Assembly (NCBI GenBank): GCA_020852515.1
Contig: JADZAS010000016.1
Coordinates: 404,062 to 468,061 of the forward strand
From: Phycisphaerales bacterium
Lineage (GTDB): Bacteria > Planctomycetota > Phycisphaerae > Phycisphaerales > UBA5793
Direction of reading: 5' to 3'
DNA: 64,000 bases
Part shown: positions 7,039 through 15,586 of the stretch, piece by piece
Layout of the letters: every line of letters begins with the position of its first letter
How positions within the stretch are numbered: the stretch's first letter is position 1
Notes under the pieces: model-generated
The model's input: only the letters and a program-made list of their open reading frames with translations
Databases searched by the model: none
Told to the model about the DNA's origin: nothing
Program-made: the position numbers and the translations under genes

Positions 7039-10000
7039 ATGCTTGAGTGGATCGTTGAAAACACCGTGATGGCGCTGGTCCTGGCCGCAGGCGTGTGCAT
7101 CGCCTGCCGACTGTTCAAAGCCCGGCCGGCCGTGTGCCACTTCCTCTGGGTGCTCGTGCTGGTGCGCCTCGTCGCGCCGCCGGTGTCGATCACGCACTGG
7201 CCGCCCGAGCCGATGCGCGATCGCATCAGCGGCTTCGTCGATTCGCATTCGACGCAGATCGCGTCTCAATTTGCACATTACCTGTCTCTTTCGGGAGGAG
7301 CGCTGCATGCTGACAACCGCTCCGTCAGCGCAGGTTCCGCAGCGCCGGTTCAACCCAACCCCATTGAACCGGCGCTGCTCCCGGAAGAGCAGACCGCGCC
7401 AGCCGCTGCGGCCGCGTCGCCGCAGCCGCTGGCAGACTCCTCTTCGTCCGAGCCGGCTTCGCGGATCGCCCCCACCGCGCAGCCTTCGCCGCCGGCAGAG
7501 TCGAATGCCGTTCAATATGCCACGAACGCGTGGAACAGCGATCCGAAGGCTCAGCCGACTCAGCCGGATGAAGCCGAGTCAGCCGAGCCGATGGCGTCTG
7601 AAATGACGCTCGCGGAAATGAAGCGCGAGCAGGTCGCGTGGAAAGATCTCTACGCCGACAAGAAGTTGCTCCGCGCCGCGGCCGGCGACGCGGACGGCTC
7701 GATGACCCTGCCGCCCTGGGCCGCGCGCTCGCTGCGCACTCTGGGTCTGGCCCTGCTGGCGATCTGGGCCGTCGGCGCGCTGGTCGCGCTGGCGATTCAC
7801 ATCCGGCGCATCGCCCGCTTCCACGCGGCAGCGCGGCAGGCGCCGATGGCGCCGCGGTGGCTGGCAGACCGAGTCGATCGACTCGCGGATGAACTGGGAC
7901 TCGCCGCGCCGGCGGTGCGGACGATGCGCGGCCTGAGCTCGCCGGTGATCTGGGGATTCGGCGCTCCAACGCTGCTCTGGCCGACGGGCGACGCCGCGCT
8001 GGCCCAGCACGATGCGCAGCGCTGCGATGGCATCGTCGTCCACGAACTGGCCCACCTGCGCCGCCGAGACCACTGGCTGGCGTGGTTTGAGGTCTTCGCG
8101 GTCTCGCTGCTCTGGTGGCATCCGCTGGCGCACCTGGCGTGCCGCCGGCTGCACGAGTACGCCGATCTCGCATGCGATTCGTGGGTCGTGTCGATGCTCC
8201 CGACGCATCGCGGGCTCTACGCGGCGTCGATCGTGGACCTGATTGAACAACTTTCGACGGCTCCCCGGGCAGCGTTGGCGCTGGGGGTGGGGACTTCGTC
8301 ACGTCGCTCCCTGGTTGAAAGGAGACTCATCATGATCGTGAAAGAACGGACGGTGTGCCGGCTGTCGCCCGCGGCTGCTCTGGCCGCATTGCTGGGCGTG
8401 GCGGCGCTGGTGCCTTCGTGGGCCGGTGGCGCTTCGGGTTGGCTCGCGCCCCCGACTGAAGTCAGCATCGATCCGGCCATCGCGGCCGAACACGGCGATC
8501 TGATCCGTGAGGCCATTCTCCAACGCCGCGCGGAAACCTTCTACAACACCAAAGACTGGCAGCGCGCCGCCGGCGCCTACGAAGCGATCCTGCAGGCCCA
8601 GCCGGACCATTCCCATGCCGCGAGTCGCCTGTCGTACTGCCTCATGGCCATGGGCGAACTCGACCGCGCTCAACAACTCCTCGAGCAGCAGATCGAAAAG
8701 AGTCGCGAGCCGGCGATCGCGCACTACAACCTGGCCTGCGTGCTCGCGCGCCGGGGGCAGACGAACGCGGCTTTCGAACAACTCACCGCCGCCGTGAAGT
8801 ACGGCTTCGATCAACTCGAACTCGTCAACACGGATTCCGATCTCGACGCCCTGCGCGACGATGACCGCTTCCGCGCCTTCGCCGGCGACGTGAACTTCGT
8901 CGATTCGCTTCAGAAGCAGGGCCAGCAGGCCATCAACGAGGAAGACTGGGCCGCGGCGGCGGTCCACTTCGGCAAACTGGCCAGGCTCGCGCCCAATGAC
9001 GGCCAGGCGCAGCACATGCTCAGTTACGCCAGTATCCTCGCCAGCCGCGACGCCGACAGCGACGCCCGGCGCGATGAGTATCTCGCGACGGCCCGCGCCG
9101 CCCAGGCGCGGCAGATCGAACTCGATCACCTCCCGGCCGTGGGCCACTACAACGCGGCGTGCGTGGATGCGATTCAGGGCCGCGTCGATTCGGGGCTGGA
9201 TCATCTGGCCGCGTCGATCAATCTCGGCTTCCGCGACTTCGAACTGGTGCGCGGAGACCCCGATCTCGACGGGCTGCGCGGCAACAGCCGATTCAACGAC
9301 CTCGTCGCCTCAGTCGAGAGCGCGCCGCGGCCCAAACAGGAGATCGCCGATGCGATCGAGGCCGGCGACTATCAGCACGCGGCGAAACTGCTCCAGGCGG
9401 CCGGCAAGATGGCCGATCAGAATGGCGATCTCTCGTGGTCGCTCGGCTATGCCCAGTTCGGCGACGGTGAATATGCGCAGGCGGAGCAGTCGTTCCTTCG
9501 CGCCCTGCAGCGCGGTCACGACGCCGGCGACGCTGTCTACAACCTCGCGTGCTGCGCGGCCCGCCAGGGCCGCACCACTGCGGCGCTGGGCTATCTCGAA
9601 GCGGCGGTGCACGCGGGATTCCTCGACGCCGAGCACATGCAAGGCGACGACGATCTCGCCTCGATCCGCGACGAGAAGCGCTTCGAGGACATCATCAACC
9701 TCGCCAACGATTCGCGCATCCTTGAGAACTTCGGCGCTGCAGACTGGAATCACCTCCTGAGCCAGTCCGAGAAGCAGATCGCCAAGGACTCGACCAACGG
9801 CGGCGCGCACCTGCGGCAGGGATGGGCCCTGCTGCGCCTGGGCCGCTACGAAGACGCCCGCGCGGCCTTCGCGCGGCAGAGCGAACTGGGCTTTGCCCCG
9901 TCGATCGCCTCGTACAACATCGCCTGCTGCGAAACGGCCCTGGGCCGGCACGACCGGGCCATCGAGGTACTCGCCCAGCTCGCGACGCAGGACCACGGCG

Positions 10001-10203
10001 GGATCCTCAACGCCGCATTCGTGAACTCCGATCCCGATCTGAAGGCTCTGCACAACCATCCACGCTTCAAGGAGATCGTCGCCGCGTTCGAAAAGCACGA
10101 TGAGCAGATGGAAAAGACCGTGCACGTCGAGAGCCACGACGGCTCGCACGAGGTCCACTGGGAAGTGACAAACGAAGCCGAGCACGACGAGCCGGCCCGC
10201 TGA
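7039..10203 (+). CDS. M56 (BlaR1-like) membrane metallopeptidase fused to TPR array
   Basis: This is a 1054-residue protein. Residues 1-55 hold two hydrophobic helices, about 95-200 are low-complexity Ala/Pro/Ser/Gln linker, and a third helix is at about 236-257. The zinc motif HELAHLRRRDHW starts at His335, followed by a helix with W-W-H-P-L-A-H (about 350-368) and another near 443-461. This matches the M56 peptidase domain of BlaR1/MecR1. In place of a penicillin-binding sensor, the remaining ~570 residues are TPR-like. They contain four copies of a ~50-residue module that starts Y-N-x-A-C and ends D-L-x-x-L/I-x-x-x-x-R-F. By analogy with BlaR1 topology this part would be extracytoplasmic. 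ATG 7039 was chosen over GTG 7006 because it gives the usual N-terminus with a purine-rich GAGCGGAG upstream. It pairs with the upstream BlaI gene. Confidence 0.85.
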   Translation: MLEWIVENTVMALVLAAGVCIACRLFKARPAVCHFLWVLVLVRLVAPPVSITHWPPEPMRDRISGFVDSHSTQIASQFAHYLSLSGGALHADNRSVSAGSAAPVQPNPIEPALLPEEQTAPAAAAASPQPLADSSSSEPASRIAPTAQPSPPAESNAVQYATNAWNSDPKAQPTQPDEAESAEPMASEMTLAEMKREQVAWKDLYADKKLLRAAAGDADGSMTLPPWAARSLRTLGLALLAIWAVGALVALAIHIRRIARFHAAARQAPMAPRWLADRVDRLADELGLAAPAVRTMRGLSSPVIWGFGAPTLLWPTGDAALAQHDAQRCDGIVVHELAHLRRRDHWLAWFEVFAVSLLWWHPLAHLACRRLHEYADLACDSWVVSMLPTHRGLYAASIVDLIEQLSTAPRAALALGVGTSSRRSLVERRLIMIVKERTVCRLSPAAALAALLGVAALVPSWAGGASGWLAPPTEVSIDPAIAAEHGDLIREAILQRRAETFYNTKDWQRAAGAYEAILQAQPDHSHAASRLSYCLMAMGELDRAQQLLEQQIEKSREPAIAHYNLACVLARRGQTNAAFEQLTAAVKYGFDQLELVNTDSDLDALRDDDRFRAFAGDVNFVDSLQKQGQQAINEEDWAAAAVHFGKLARLAPNDGQAQHMLSYASILASRDADSDARRDEYLATARAAQARQIELDHLPAVGHYNAACVDAIQGRVDSGLDHLAASINLGFRDFELVRGDPDLDGLRGNSRFNDLVASVESAPRPKQEIADAIEAGDYQHAAKLLQAAGKMADQNGDLSWSLGYAQFGDGEYAQAEQSFLRALQRGHDAGDAVYNLACCAARQGRTTAALGYLEAAVHAGFLDAEHMQGDDDLASIRDEKRFEDIINLANDSRILENFGAADWNHLLSQSEKQIAKDSTNGGAHLRQGWALLRLGRYEDARAAFARQSELGFAPSIASYNIACCETALGRHDRAIEVLAQLATQDHGGILNAAFVNSDPDLKALHNHPRFKEIVAAFEKHDEQMEKTVHVESHDGSHEVHWEVTNEAEHDEPAR

Positions 10204-10434
10204 GTCGCAACCGCGCCTGCATGCAGGTCCGCCACCGCCCCCGGCCGGACCTGCTCATGGAGGAGAGAGAAACCGGGCGCCGCGCGGCGCCCGGTTCTTT
10301 TTCTGAACCGTCGCGCCGATCTTGTGCGAGCCGCTGATTCGGTCGTTCCAGTGCTGCACCGCACTTGGAACGGATGCACCGGACATCGAGATTGACGCCG
10401 CAAAAACCTCGTTGCGTAAATCGAGCCCACTCGC
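10204..10434. other. Convergent intergenic region
   Basis: Besides the terminator at 10271-10303 this gap between convergent genes shows no coding frame, RNA gene or repeat that I recognise. Confidence 0.5.
10271..10303 (+). terminator. Rho-independent terminator after the M56-TPR gene
   Basis: A perfect hairpin (AACCGGGCGC at 10271-10280 pairs with GCGCCCGGTT at 10287-10296; the tip is also GC-rich) is followed by TTCTTTTTC. It lies 70 bases after the stop codon. Confidence 0.95.
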
Positions 10435-11007
10435 CTATTCCGATTCTCGCCGCCAGAGTACCGTTGTGTTGGCCGCAAATGCCGGGAATGCCACCTTGTG
10501 CCACCAGCCCTCATCCCGAAGAGCGAAGTGCTGGGGTAGTGCACGAGTCAGTTCGGCAAACCCGACCATCTCTTCATCGACTTCAAGGCGCTCTACCCGG
10601 CCGGCCACCTCGTATTCGAAGAGGAGACAAACACGTTCATAGGCAAACACATCGATCTTGTACGCCGTGATGCACCTGGTGCACGCGAACGGAACCTGGG
10701 TGATTCTGCCTCTCGGCGATTCATATTGCAACTCAGTCGACCGAACCTCGATCCTCCCGCGCTTCCAGTTTTCGAGAGTGTGTCGTTGGGCGCCGCATTC
10801 CGGACACCGGTCTCCCTCCAATCCGTGCAGGTCGTATCCGCACTGACGGCAGGTGCGCCCCATGCTCTCTATTGCTTCTCTCATGGCCGCAGATTGCTTG
10901 CGCCAGAAGTCGGGATGACGCTTGAGGAACCACCTTTCGATATACTCCCAAAGCACCACCGCCACAATCACGGCAAGTACGAGCAGGATGATTACAATCC
11001 AGTCCAT
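10435..11007 (-). CDS. Small zinc-ribbon membrane protein
   Basis: This 190-residue protein has one N-terminal helix (M-D-W-I-V-I-I-L-L-V-L-A-V-I-V-A-V-V-L-W). A short basic linker follows, then the ribbon CRQCGYDLHG...CPECG (about residues 53-72) and a soluble C-terminal domain of about 115 residues that contains an extra C-T-R-C pair. I prefer ATG 11007, directly before the helix; GTG 11022, which overlaps the stop of the preceding gene (TAGTG), is the alternative. It forms a pair with the gene at 11022-11450. No enzymatic function can be inferred. Confidence 0.75.
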   Translation of the reverse strand: MDWIVIILLVLAVIVAVVLWEYIERWFLKRHPDFWRKQSAAMREAIESMGRTCRQCGYDLHGLEGDRCPECGAQRHTLENWKRGRIEVRSTELQYESPRGRITQVPFACTRCITAYKIDVFAYERVCLLFEYEVAGRVERLEVDEEMVGFAELTRALPQHFALRDEGWWHKVAFPAFAANTTVLWRRESE

Positions 11008-11021
11008 GCAGCAGTCCCGCA

Positions 11022-11450
11022 CTATTGATGATCAGGCGCAGGCGGATCACACTGTTGTTCCGATCCGCACTCCGGACATCGCTCGTGCTTCAGACCGCGC
11101 AGGTCGTAGCCGCACTGGCGACAGGCGTTGGGCGGCGGCGGATATTCCTGCAGGAGCCGGTCCGCCAGCGGAACCATGATGATGAACGTTACAATCGTGC
11201 CGAGGATCGCGGCGCTATCGGCCACGGTCTGCCACAGGACGATGCCCAGCACGATCGGCGGCAGGTAAACCATGCACCACACCAGCCACGCCGCGCGATA
11301 GCGCATCATCTCGCAGGTCCAGGGCAGAAAGGCGATGCCGACCAGCGGCGCTCCGCACGGCCCGCCGACGAAAAGCAGCAGCGAGCCGAAGATGTTCGCC
11401 AAGAGAATGAACGCCGTGCTCGAGTACCGCGGCGGGTCGCTGACGTTCAT
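11022..11450 (-). CDS. Polytopic membrane protein with C-terminal zinc ribbon
   Basis: This 142-residue protein has three to four hydrophobic segments (about 12-45, 55-75 and 80-98). They precede a C-terminal ribbon CRQCGYDLRGLKHERCPECG, so the ribbon lies at the opposite end compared with the other three ribbon proteins in the window. The function is unknown; the ribbon is probably cytoplasmic. The gene is 33 bases downstream of nuoH on the same strand and overlaps the start region of the next ribbon gene. Confidence 0.75.
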   Translation of the reverse strand: MNVSDPPRYSSTAFILLANIFGSLLLFVGGPCGAPLVGIAFLPWTCEMMRYRAAWLVWCMVYLPPIVLGIVLWQTVADSAAILGTIVTFIIMVPLADRLLQEYPPPPNACRQCGYDLRGLKHERCPECGSEQQCDPPAPDHQ

Positions 11451-11483
11451 GAGGATGGCGACTCTCCCGCTGCGGAAGCCTGA

Positions 11484-12719
11484 TCATGCCTGCGGAGCGT
11501 GGAACCGCGAGCCGAGCAGGCGGACCTTTTCATTGCTGCTGCGGGTTCTGGGCAACATCGGCTGCGCGAGGTAGATGACTCCGCCGATCACGATGTTCAT
11601 CGCCAGCATCCACCACCACTGGGTCAGGCCGAGGTAGACCAGGACCGAGGTGCCCACGAGCAGCAGCGCCGAGAGCGGAATGAGCATCCTCCAGGCGAGA
11701 TTCATGAGCTGGTCGTAGCGAAAACGCGGCAGCGTCCAGCGGATCACGATCATAAAGGTGATGAGCAGGCCCACCTTGGCGGCGAAGACGATCACCTTGA
11801 GCAGCACCGCGATCAGCCCGCCCGCAACCGGCTGCGGAACGAAGGGGAACAGGTGCCAGCCGCCGAGAAACAGCACGGTAAAGATCGCGCTGCTCGTGAT
11901 CATGTGGCCGTATTCGGCGAAGAAGAACAGAGCCCACTTCATCGCCGCATACTCGGTGTGGTATCCGCCGACGAGTTCCTGCTCGGCTTCAGCGAGATCG
12001 AAGGGCGCGCGATTCGCCTCGGCAAGCATCGAGACGAAGCAGATGACCGCCGCGAGAGGATGCGCGATGAGGAACCACGCCCCGGCCGTCTGCGATTCGA
12101 TGATCACGTCGGGCCGCAGCGACCCGCTCGTGAGCAGCACGATAAGGATCGCCACGCCCAGCGGGATCTCGTAGCTGATCATCTGGGCGCCGGCGCGCAG
12201 GCCGCCGAGAAAGGCGTACTTGCTGTTGGAGGCCCAGCCGCCGAGCACGACGCCGTACACGCCGATGCTGGCCGTGGCGATGACGTAGACGATGCCGACA
12301 CTCACGCTGCCCGCCGCGGCGACGTTCACGCGCGCGGGTTCGATCACCGCCCCGCCGATGATGGGCAGCCAGCCCCAGAGCGTCATGCCCGGGAAGTTCC
12401 ACTGCCCGCCCCACGGCACGATCGCCCAGCCGATCAGCGCGGGGATGATGATGAACGCCGGCGCGAGGATGAACAGGCGGCGATCGACCTGGCCGGGGGT
12501 GTAGTCTTCCTTGAAGAAAAGCTTCAGCCCGTCGGCCAGCGGCTGGAGAAGCCCGGCGGGGCCGACGCGGTTGGGGCCGATGCGGTCCTGAATCCACGAG
12601 ACGACCTTGCGCTCCCACAGGATCAGGTACGCAATGACGCCCTGGATCGCGCCGAAGACGACGAGACAGACGATCACGCTGACAAAGACCTGGGCCGGAA
12701 TCGAATCGACGTGCGGCAT
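11484..12719 (-). CDS. nuoH: NADH-quinone oxidoreductase subunit H
   Basis: This 411-residue polytopic membrane protein carries the NuoH signatures I-Q-D-R-I-G-P-N-R-V-G near residue 42 and E-A-N-R-A-P-F-D-L-A-E-A-E near residue 238. NuoH/ND1 forms part of the quinone-binding cavity at the interface of the membrane and peripheral arms of complex I. It is longer than the usual ~320-350 residues, mainly by loops and a C-terminal extension ending in G-S-R-F-H-A-P-Q-A. The start ATG 12719 gives a normal N-terminus. No other nuo gene is present in the window, so its partners must be elsewhere. The gene follows manC on the same strand after a gap of about 75 bases. Confidence 0.95.
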   Translation of the reverse strand: MPHVDSIPAQVFVSVIVCLVVFGAIQGVIAYLILWERKVVSWIQDRIGPNRVGPAGLLQPLADGLKLFFKEDYTPGQVDRRLFILAPAFIIIPALIGWAIVPWGGQWNFPGMTLWGWLPIIGGAVIEPARVNVAAAGSVSVGIVYVIATASIGVYGVVLGGWASNSKYAFLGGLRAGAQMISYEIPLGVAILIVLLTSGSLRPDVIIESQTAGAWFLIAHPLAAVICFVSMLAEANRAPFDLAEAEQELVGGYHTEYAAMKWALFFFAEYGHMITSSAIFTVLFLGGWHLFPFVPQPVAGGLIAVLLKVIVFAAKVGLLITFMIVIRWTLPRFRYDQLMNLAWRMLIPLSALLLVGTSVLVYLGLTQWWWMLAMNIVIGGVIYLAQPMLPRTRSSNEKVRLLGSRFHAPQA

Positions 12720-12794
12720 GGAAGGGCAATGCTAACCGCCGCCCGGCCCGGCTCAACTGAGGCGAATTCCGCCATTGAAGTCGACGCCCACCGC

Positions 12795-13871
12795 CTACTG
12801 CACGCGCCGGTCCACCATTCCGGCGATCATCTTGACCTTCTCGGCCTGAGAAGCCGGCACGACAAGCGTCGCGTCGGCGGTGCGGACGATGATGAGATTC
12901 TCGCAGCCGATTGCGGCGATCGTGTGGGTGGGGTCGTCGCTCAAGGCGGTGACGCCGCGCGAGTCGATGGTGCGCAGCAGCGCGTTGGTCCGGTTGCCGC
13001 GTTCGTCGGCGGCCAGGGTCTGCGCCAGCGCCGGCCAACTGCCAATGTCGAGCCAGTTCACATCGAGCGGCACCGCGCAGACCAGGTCACCCGCCTCGCG
13101 CGACAGCGGCTCCATGACGCCGAAGTCCACGCTGATGCGCGGCAGCGTCGGGTACACGCGGGCGAGCACTTCGGCCTGCTGCGGCGTACCCCACGTCCGA
13201 CCGATTTCGGCCACGCCGGCGGCAATCTCCGGCTGATGGCAGCCGAGCGCCTCCAGAAAGCCGCGCGCCGAGAAGACGAACATCCCGCTGTTCCAGCCGT
13301 AGCGGCCGGACTCGATGAAGGCGCAGGCCCGCTGCTCATCGGGCTTTTCCGTAAACGAGGTCACCCGGCACGCGGGCGCAAAGCCATCGATGACCTCGCC
13401 CTGCTCGATGTAGCCATAGCCCGTCGCCGGATACGTCGGCGTGACGGCAAAGACGACGGCTCGCTGCGGGTGAGTTTCCACGAGCGCCAGCCCGAGTTCG
13501 AACGTGCGCGCGAAGCGGTCGATCGGGTCGATGAGATGGTCCGCCGTCAGCACGCCGAAGACTGCGTCCGGATCGCACGTTGAGAGAACCGCAGCGCTGA
13601 GCGCGATGGCTGCGCACGTGTCGCGCCCCTGCGGCTCGGCAATGTACCGGTCCGTGCTGACCAGCCCTGCGTCGAGCACGGCCGCACGCATGGACTCTCC
13701 GGCGCAGATGTAGAGTCGGTCCGGGTCGACCAGCGCCTCACCGCGGCGCACGGCGAGTTCGAGCAGGCTGCGGCCATTTACGAGCGGCAGCAGTTGCTTA
13801 GGCCGGTCAGCCCGGCTCATGGGCCACAGCCGCGTCCCCGAGCCGCCCGCGATGATGACAATGTACCGCAT
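12795..13871 (-). CDS. manC: Mannose-1-phosphate guanylyltransferase
   Basis: This 358-residue protein begins with the nucleotidyltransferase signature G-G-S-G-T-R-L-W-P-M-S-R and P-K-Q-L-L-P-L, and has E-K-P and G-Y-G-Y-I motifs further on. It is the GMP-type enzyme that makes GDP-mannose from mannose 1-phosphate and GTP. The length shows it lacks the C-terminal phosphomannose isomerase domain of bifunctional ManC/AlgA. Its product feeds polysaccharide or glycoprotein synthesis. It starts seven bases after the stop of the DUF6899 gene, suggesting one operon with plsC, ruvA and that gene. Other sugar-1-phosphate nucleotidyltransferases are conceivable but the motif fits GMP best. Confidence 0.88.
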   Translation of the reverse strand: MRYIVIIAGGSGTRLWPMSRADRPKQLLPLVNGRSLLELAVRRGEALVDPDRLYICAGESMRAAVLDAGLVSTDRYIAEPQGRDTCAAIALSAAVLSTCDPDAVFGVLTADHLIDPIDRFARTFELGLALVETHPQRAVVFAVTPTYPATGYGYIEQGEVIDGFAPACRVTSFTEKPDEQRACAFIESGRYGWNSGMFVFSARGFLEALGCHQPEIAAGVAEIGRTWGTPQQAEVLARVYPTLPRISVDFGVMEPLSREAGDLVCAVPLDVNWLDIGSWPALAQTLAADERGNRTNALLRTIDSRGVTALSDDPTHTIAAIGCENLIIVRTADATLVVPASQAEKVKMIAGMVDRRVQ

Positions 13872-13878
13872 CAGTGAC

Positions 13879-14154
13879 TCACAGTTCCGTCAGATCGCCT
13901 TCCTGCTCGATCTTCTCATCCTCATAGGGCGCGGTAAGGCGGCGGTAGAACTCCTGCTGCACGCAATTGAGCAGACCCACCACTTCGTTGTGATCGGCGT
14001 ACCGCATGGCGTTGCCGTACACGCGATTGATGAGCAGACTGATGACGTAGTTCATGTGGCCCGGCCGAGCCATGCGATCTTTGGGCACGAGGCGGGCGAG
14101 TTCGTCGATGGCGCTCTGGTACTGAGCGCGATCCTTGCGAGCGATATAGGGCAC
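13879..14154 (-). CDS. DUF6899-like small conserved protein
   Basis: This 91-residue soluble protein runs from M-P-Y-I-A-R-K-D-R to an acidic end G-D-L-T-E-L. It has a central G-H-M-N-Y-V-I-S motif and E-F-Y-R-R-L-T-A-P-Y-E near residues 67-77. This layout (MPYI..., NY, EFYRR...PYE, GD) fits a small family I know as DUF6899, which is widespread but uncharacterised. It lies between ruvA and manC with gaps of 21 and 7 bases, so it is probably co-transcribed. No catalytic motif is evident. Confidence 0.7.
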   Translation of the reverse strand: MPYIARKDRAQYQSAIDELARLVPKDRMARPGHMNYVISLLINRVYGNAMRYADHNEVVGLLNCVQQEFYRRLTAPYEDEKIEQEGDLTEL

Positions 14155-14175
14155 CGGGTCTCTCCTCTGCGTGAT

Positions 14176-14805
14176 TCAGCCCGTCTTGATCCGAAACGCC
14201 GCGGTCACCAGCGCCTGGGCGTCGGCGATCTCCGGTTCCAGCGTCAGAGCTCGATCGATCCATTGAACCGCCAGGTGGCGCGGCTCGCCGAGGCGGATGA
14301 GCACGGCCAGCGCATCATGGGCCACAGCGCTGCGGCCGGCGTCCTTCACCTCGGCCGTCGAAGCTGGCGCGCCGCCGGCCAGCAGCGGCCGCACCTTTTC
14401 GTGCAGTTCGGCGACGATGGTCTCGGCGCTCTTGCGGCCGATCTCGGGCAGAGTCTTGAGCGTGTCGAGATCGCGCGCCGCAATCGCAGCGACGATGGTC
14501 CGCGTCGGCAGGGCCATCGCCCGCAGCGCCTTGCGGTTGCCGATGCCTTTGACCAAGATGAACAACTCGAAGAACTCGCGGTCGAGCGCCGTCGTGAAGC
14601 CGATGAGACGGGGCAGCATGGTCGTTCCCTGCCCTTGCGCCTCGAAGTAGTGGAACGTGTCGAAGGATGCGCTCTGGCCGATGCGGCCGTGCAGGCTCTG
14701 CAGGTCCGAGGCGGGGACGAACAGTTCGTAGACCATCGGCCCGACGCGTAAGTGCACGCACGGCCCCTCAACGGCCACGATCTCTCCTTCAATGCGGACG
14801 ATCAT
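14176..14805 (-). CDS. ruvA: Holliday junction branch migration protein RuvA
   Basis: This 209-residue protein starts M-I-V-R-I-E-G-E-I-V-A-V-E-G. It has the OB-fold domain I (about 1-65), the helix-hairpin-helix domain II with V-K-G-I-G-N-R-K-A-L and L-P-E-I-G-R-K-S-A-E (about 70-140), and a C-terminal domain III for RuvB contact (about 160-209). RuvA tetramers bind four-way junctions and load the RuvB motor. I placed the start at ATG 14805 because the frame upstream is only the shadow of the preceding gene. It overlaps the acyltransferase gene by 17 bases. No ruvB or ruvC is present in the window. Confidence 0.95.
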   Translation of the reverse strand: MIVRIEGEIVAVEGPCVHLRVGPMVYELFVPASDLQSLHGRIGQSASFDTFHYFEAQGQGTTMLPRLIGFTTALDREFFELFILVKGIGNRKALRAMALPTRTIVAAIAARDLDTLKTLPEIGRKSAETIVAELHEKVRPLLAGGAPASTAEVKDAGRSAVAHDALAVLIRLGEPRHLAVQWIDRALTLEPEIADAQALVTAAFRIKTG

Positions 14806-15586
14806 GTGGAGACATCGTAGGGCAGGCGGGGCTCGCGTCGCCGGATTTGGGCGGCGGCTGCATGGGATCGTCGGCGATTGCGTCGCTGGTCGGCCAGCCC
14901 GACATGGAGGCGATGCAGTCGCGGATCCGTCGCGTGATCTCGTCGGCGTCGTTGATGTCGTCAAAGCGCATGATCGGACCGAACTGCACACGGGCCCGGC
15001 CGCGCGTATAGAGGCTGGCCATCGCGTTATCCACCTTGGGCGTGCCGCTGATCCAGACGGGCGCCACGGCCGCACCGGATCGCGCCACGAGGAATCCGAC
15101 GCCGCTGTGGAATCGCCGGAGCATTTCAGGCGGTCGTTCGATGCCGCCTTCGGGGAAGATGCCGATGACCCCGCCTCCACGGAGGTGGCGCAGGGCCTCG
15201 CGCGTTGAGGCGAGGTCTTTGCCATCGCGCTCGACGAGGATGATTCGGCCGTAGCGGGTGAACCAGTCCACCGCGCCGCGGTTCATCTCGCGCATCATCA
15301 TCCACCGGACTTCGAACGGGCAGCCGGCCTGGAGGAGAATCGGGTCTGCCGCGCCGGTGTGGTTGGAGACGAGCAGCAATGGGCGACCAGCCGCTTCCAG
15401 CGCTTCTCCGCCGACGTACCGAGCCCGATGCACGAGCCGCGCGAAGAGTCGAAACGCGATCCAGACGAGCACACCTGACCAGGTCGGCCTTGGACAGCGG
15501 CGCCGCAGCGCATCGAGTTGCTGGGCGGCGCCGACGCTCAGCGCGACGGTCAGGAGAACCAACGGCACCACCAGTTCGACTCGCAT
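14789..15586 (-). CDS. PlsC-like 1-acylglycerol-3-phosphate acyltransferase
   Basis: This 265-residue protein has an N-terminal hydrophobic helix (V-V-P-L-V-L-L-T-V-A-L-S-V-G-A). The acyltransferase block I N-H-T-G-A-A-D (H-x4-D, near residue 79) and block III F-P-E-G-G (near residue 145) follow. Such enzymes acylate lysophosphatidic acid or related lysolipids at the inner membrane. The C-terminal 35 residues are a low-complexity tail. ATG 15586 is preferred; GTG 15589 immediately before it is possible. It heads the minus-strand run plsC-ruvA-DUF6899-manC and is divergent from carB. The exact acceptor cannot be read from sequence. Confidence 0.85.
   Translation of the reverse strand: MRVELVVPLVLLTVALSVGAAQQLDALRRRCPRPTWSGVLVWIAFRLFARLVHRARYVGGEALEAAGRPLLLVSNHTGAADPILLQAGCPFEVRWMMMREMNRGAVDWFTRYGRIILVERDGKDLASTREALRHLRGGGVIGIFPEGGIERPPEMLRRFHSGVGFLVARSGAAVAPVWISGTPKVDNAMASLYTRGRARVQFGPIMRFDDINDADEITRRIRDCIASMSGWPTSDAIADDPMQPPPKSGDASPACPTMSPHDRPH

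Noticed and set aside
11499..13583. A long open frame (694 codons) opposite nuoH and manC
   Set aside because: The translation is rich in Arg, Asp, His and Gln without domains and is antisense to two clear genes; GC-rich third positions keep stops out of the opposite frame.
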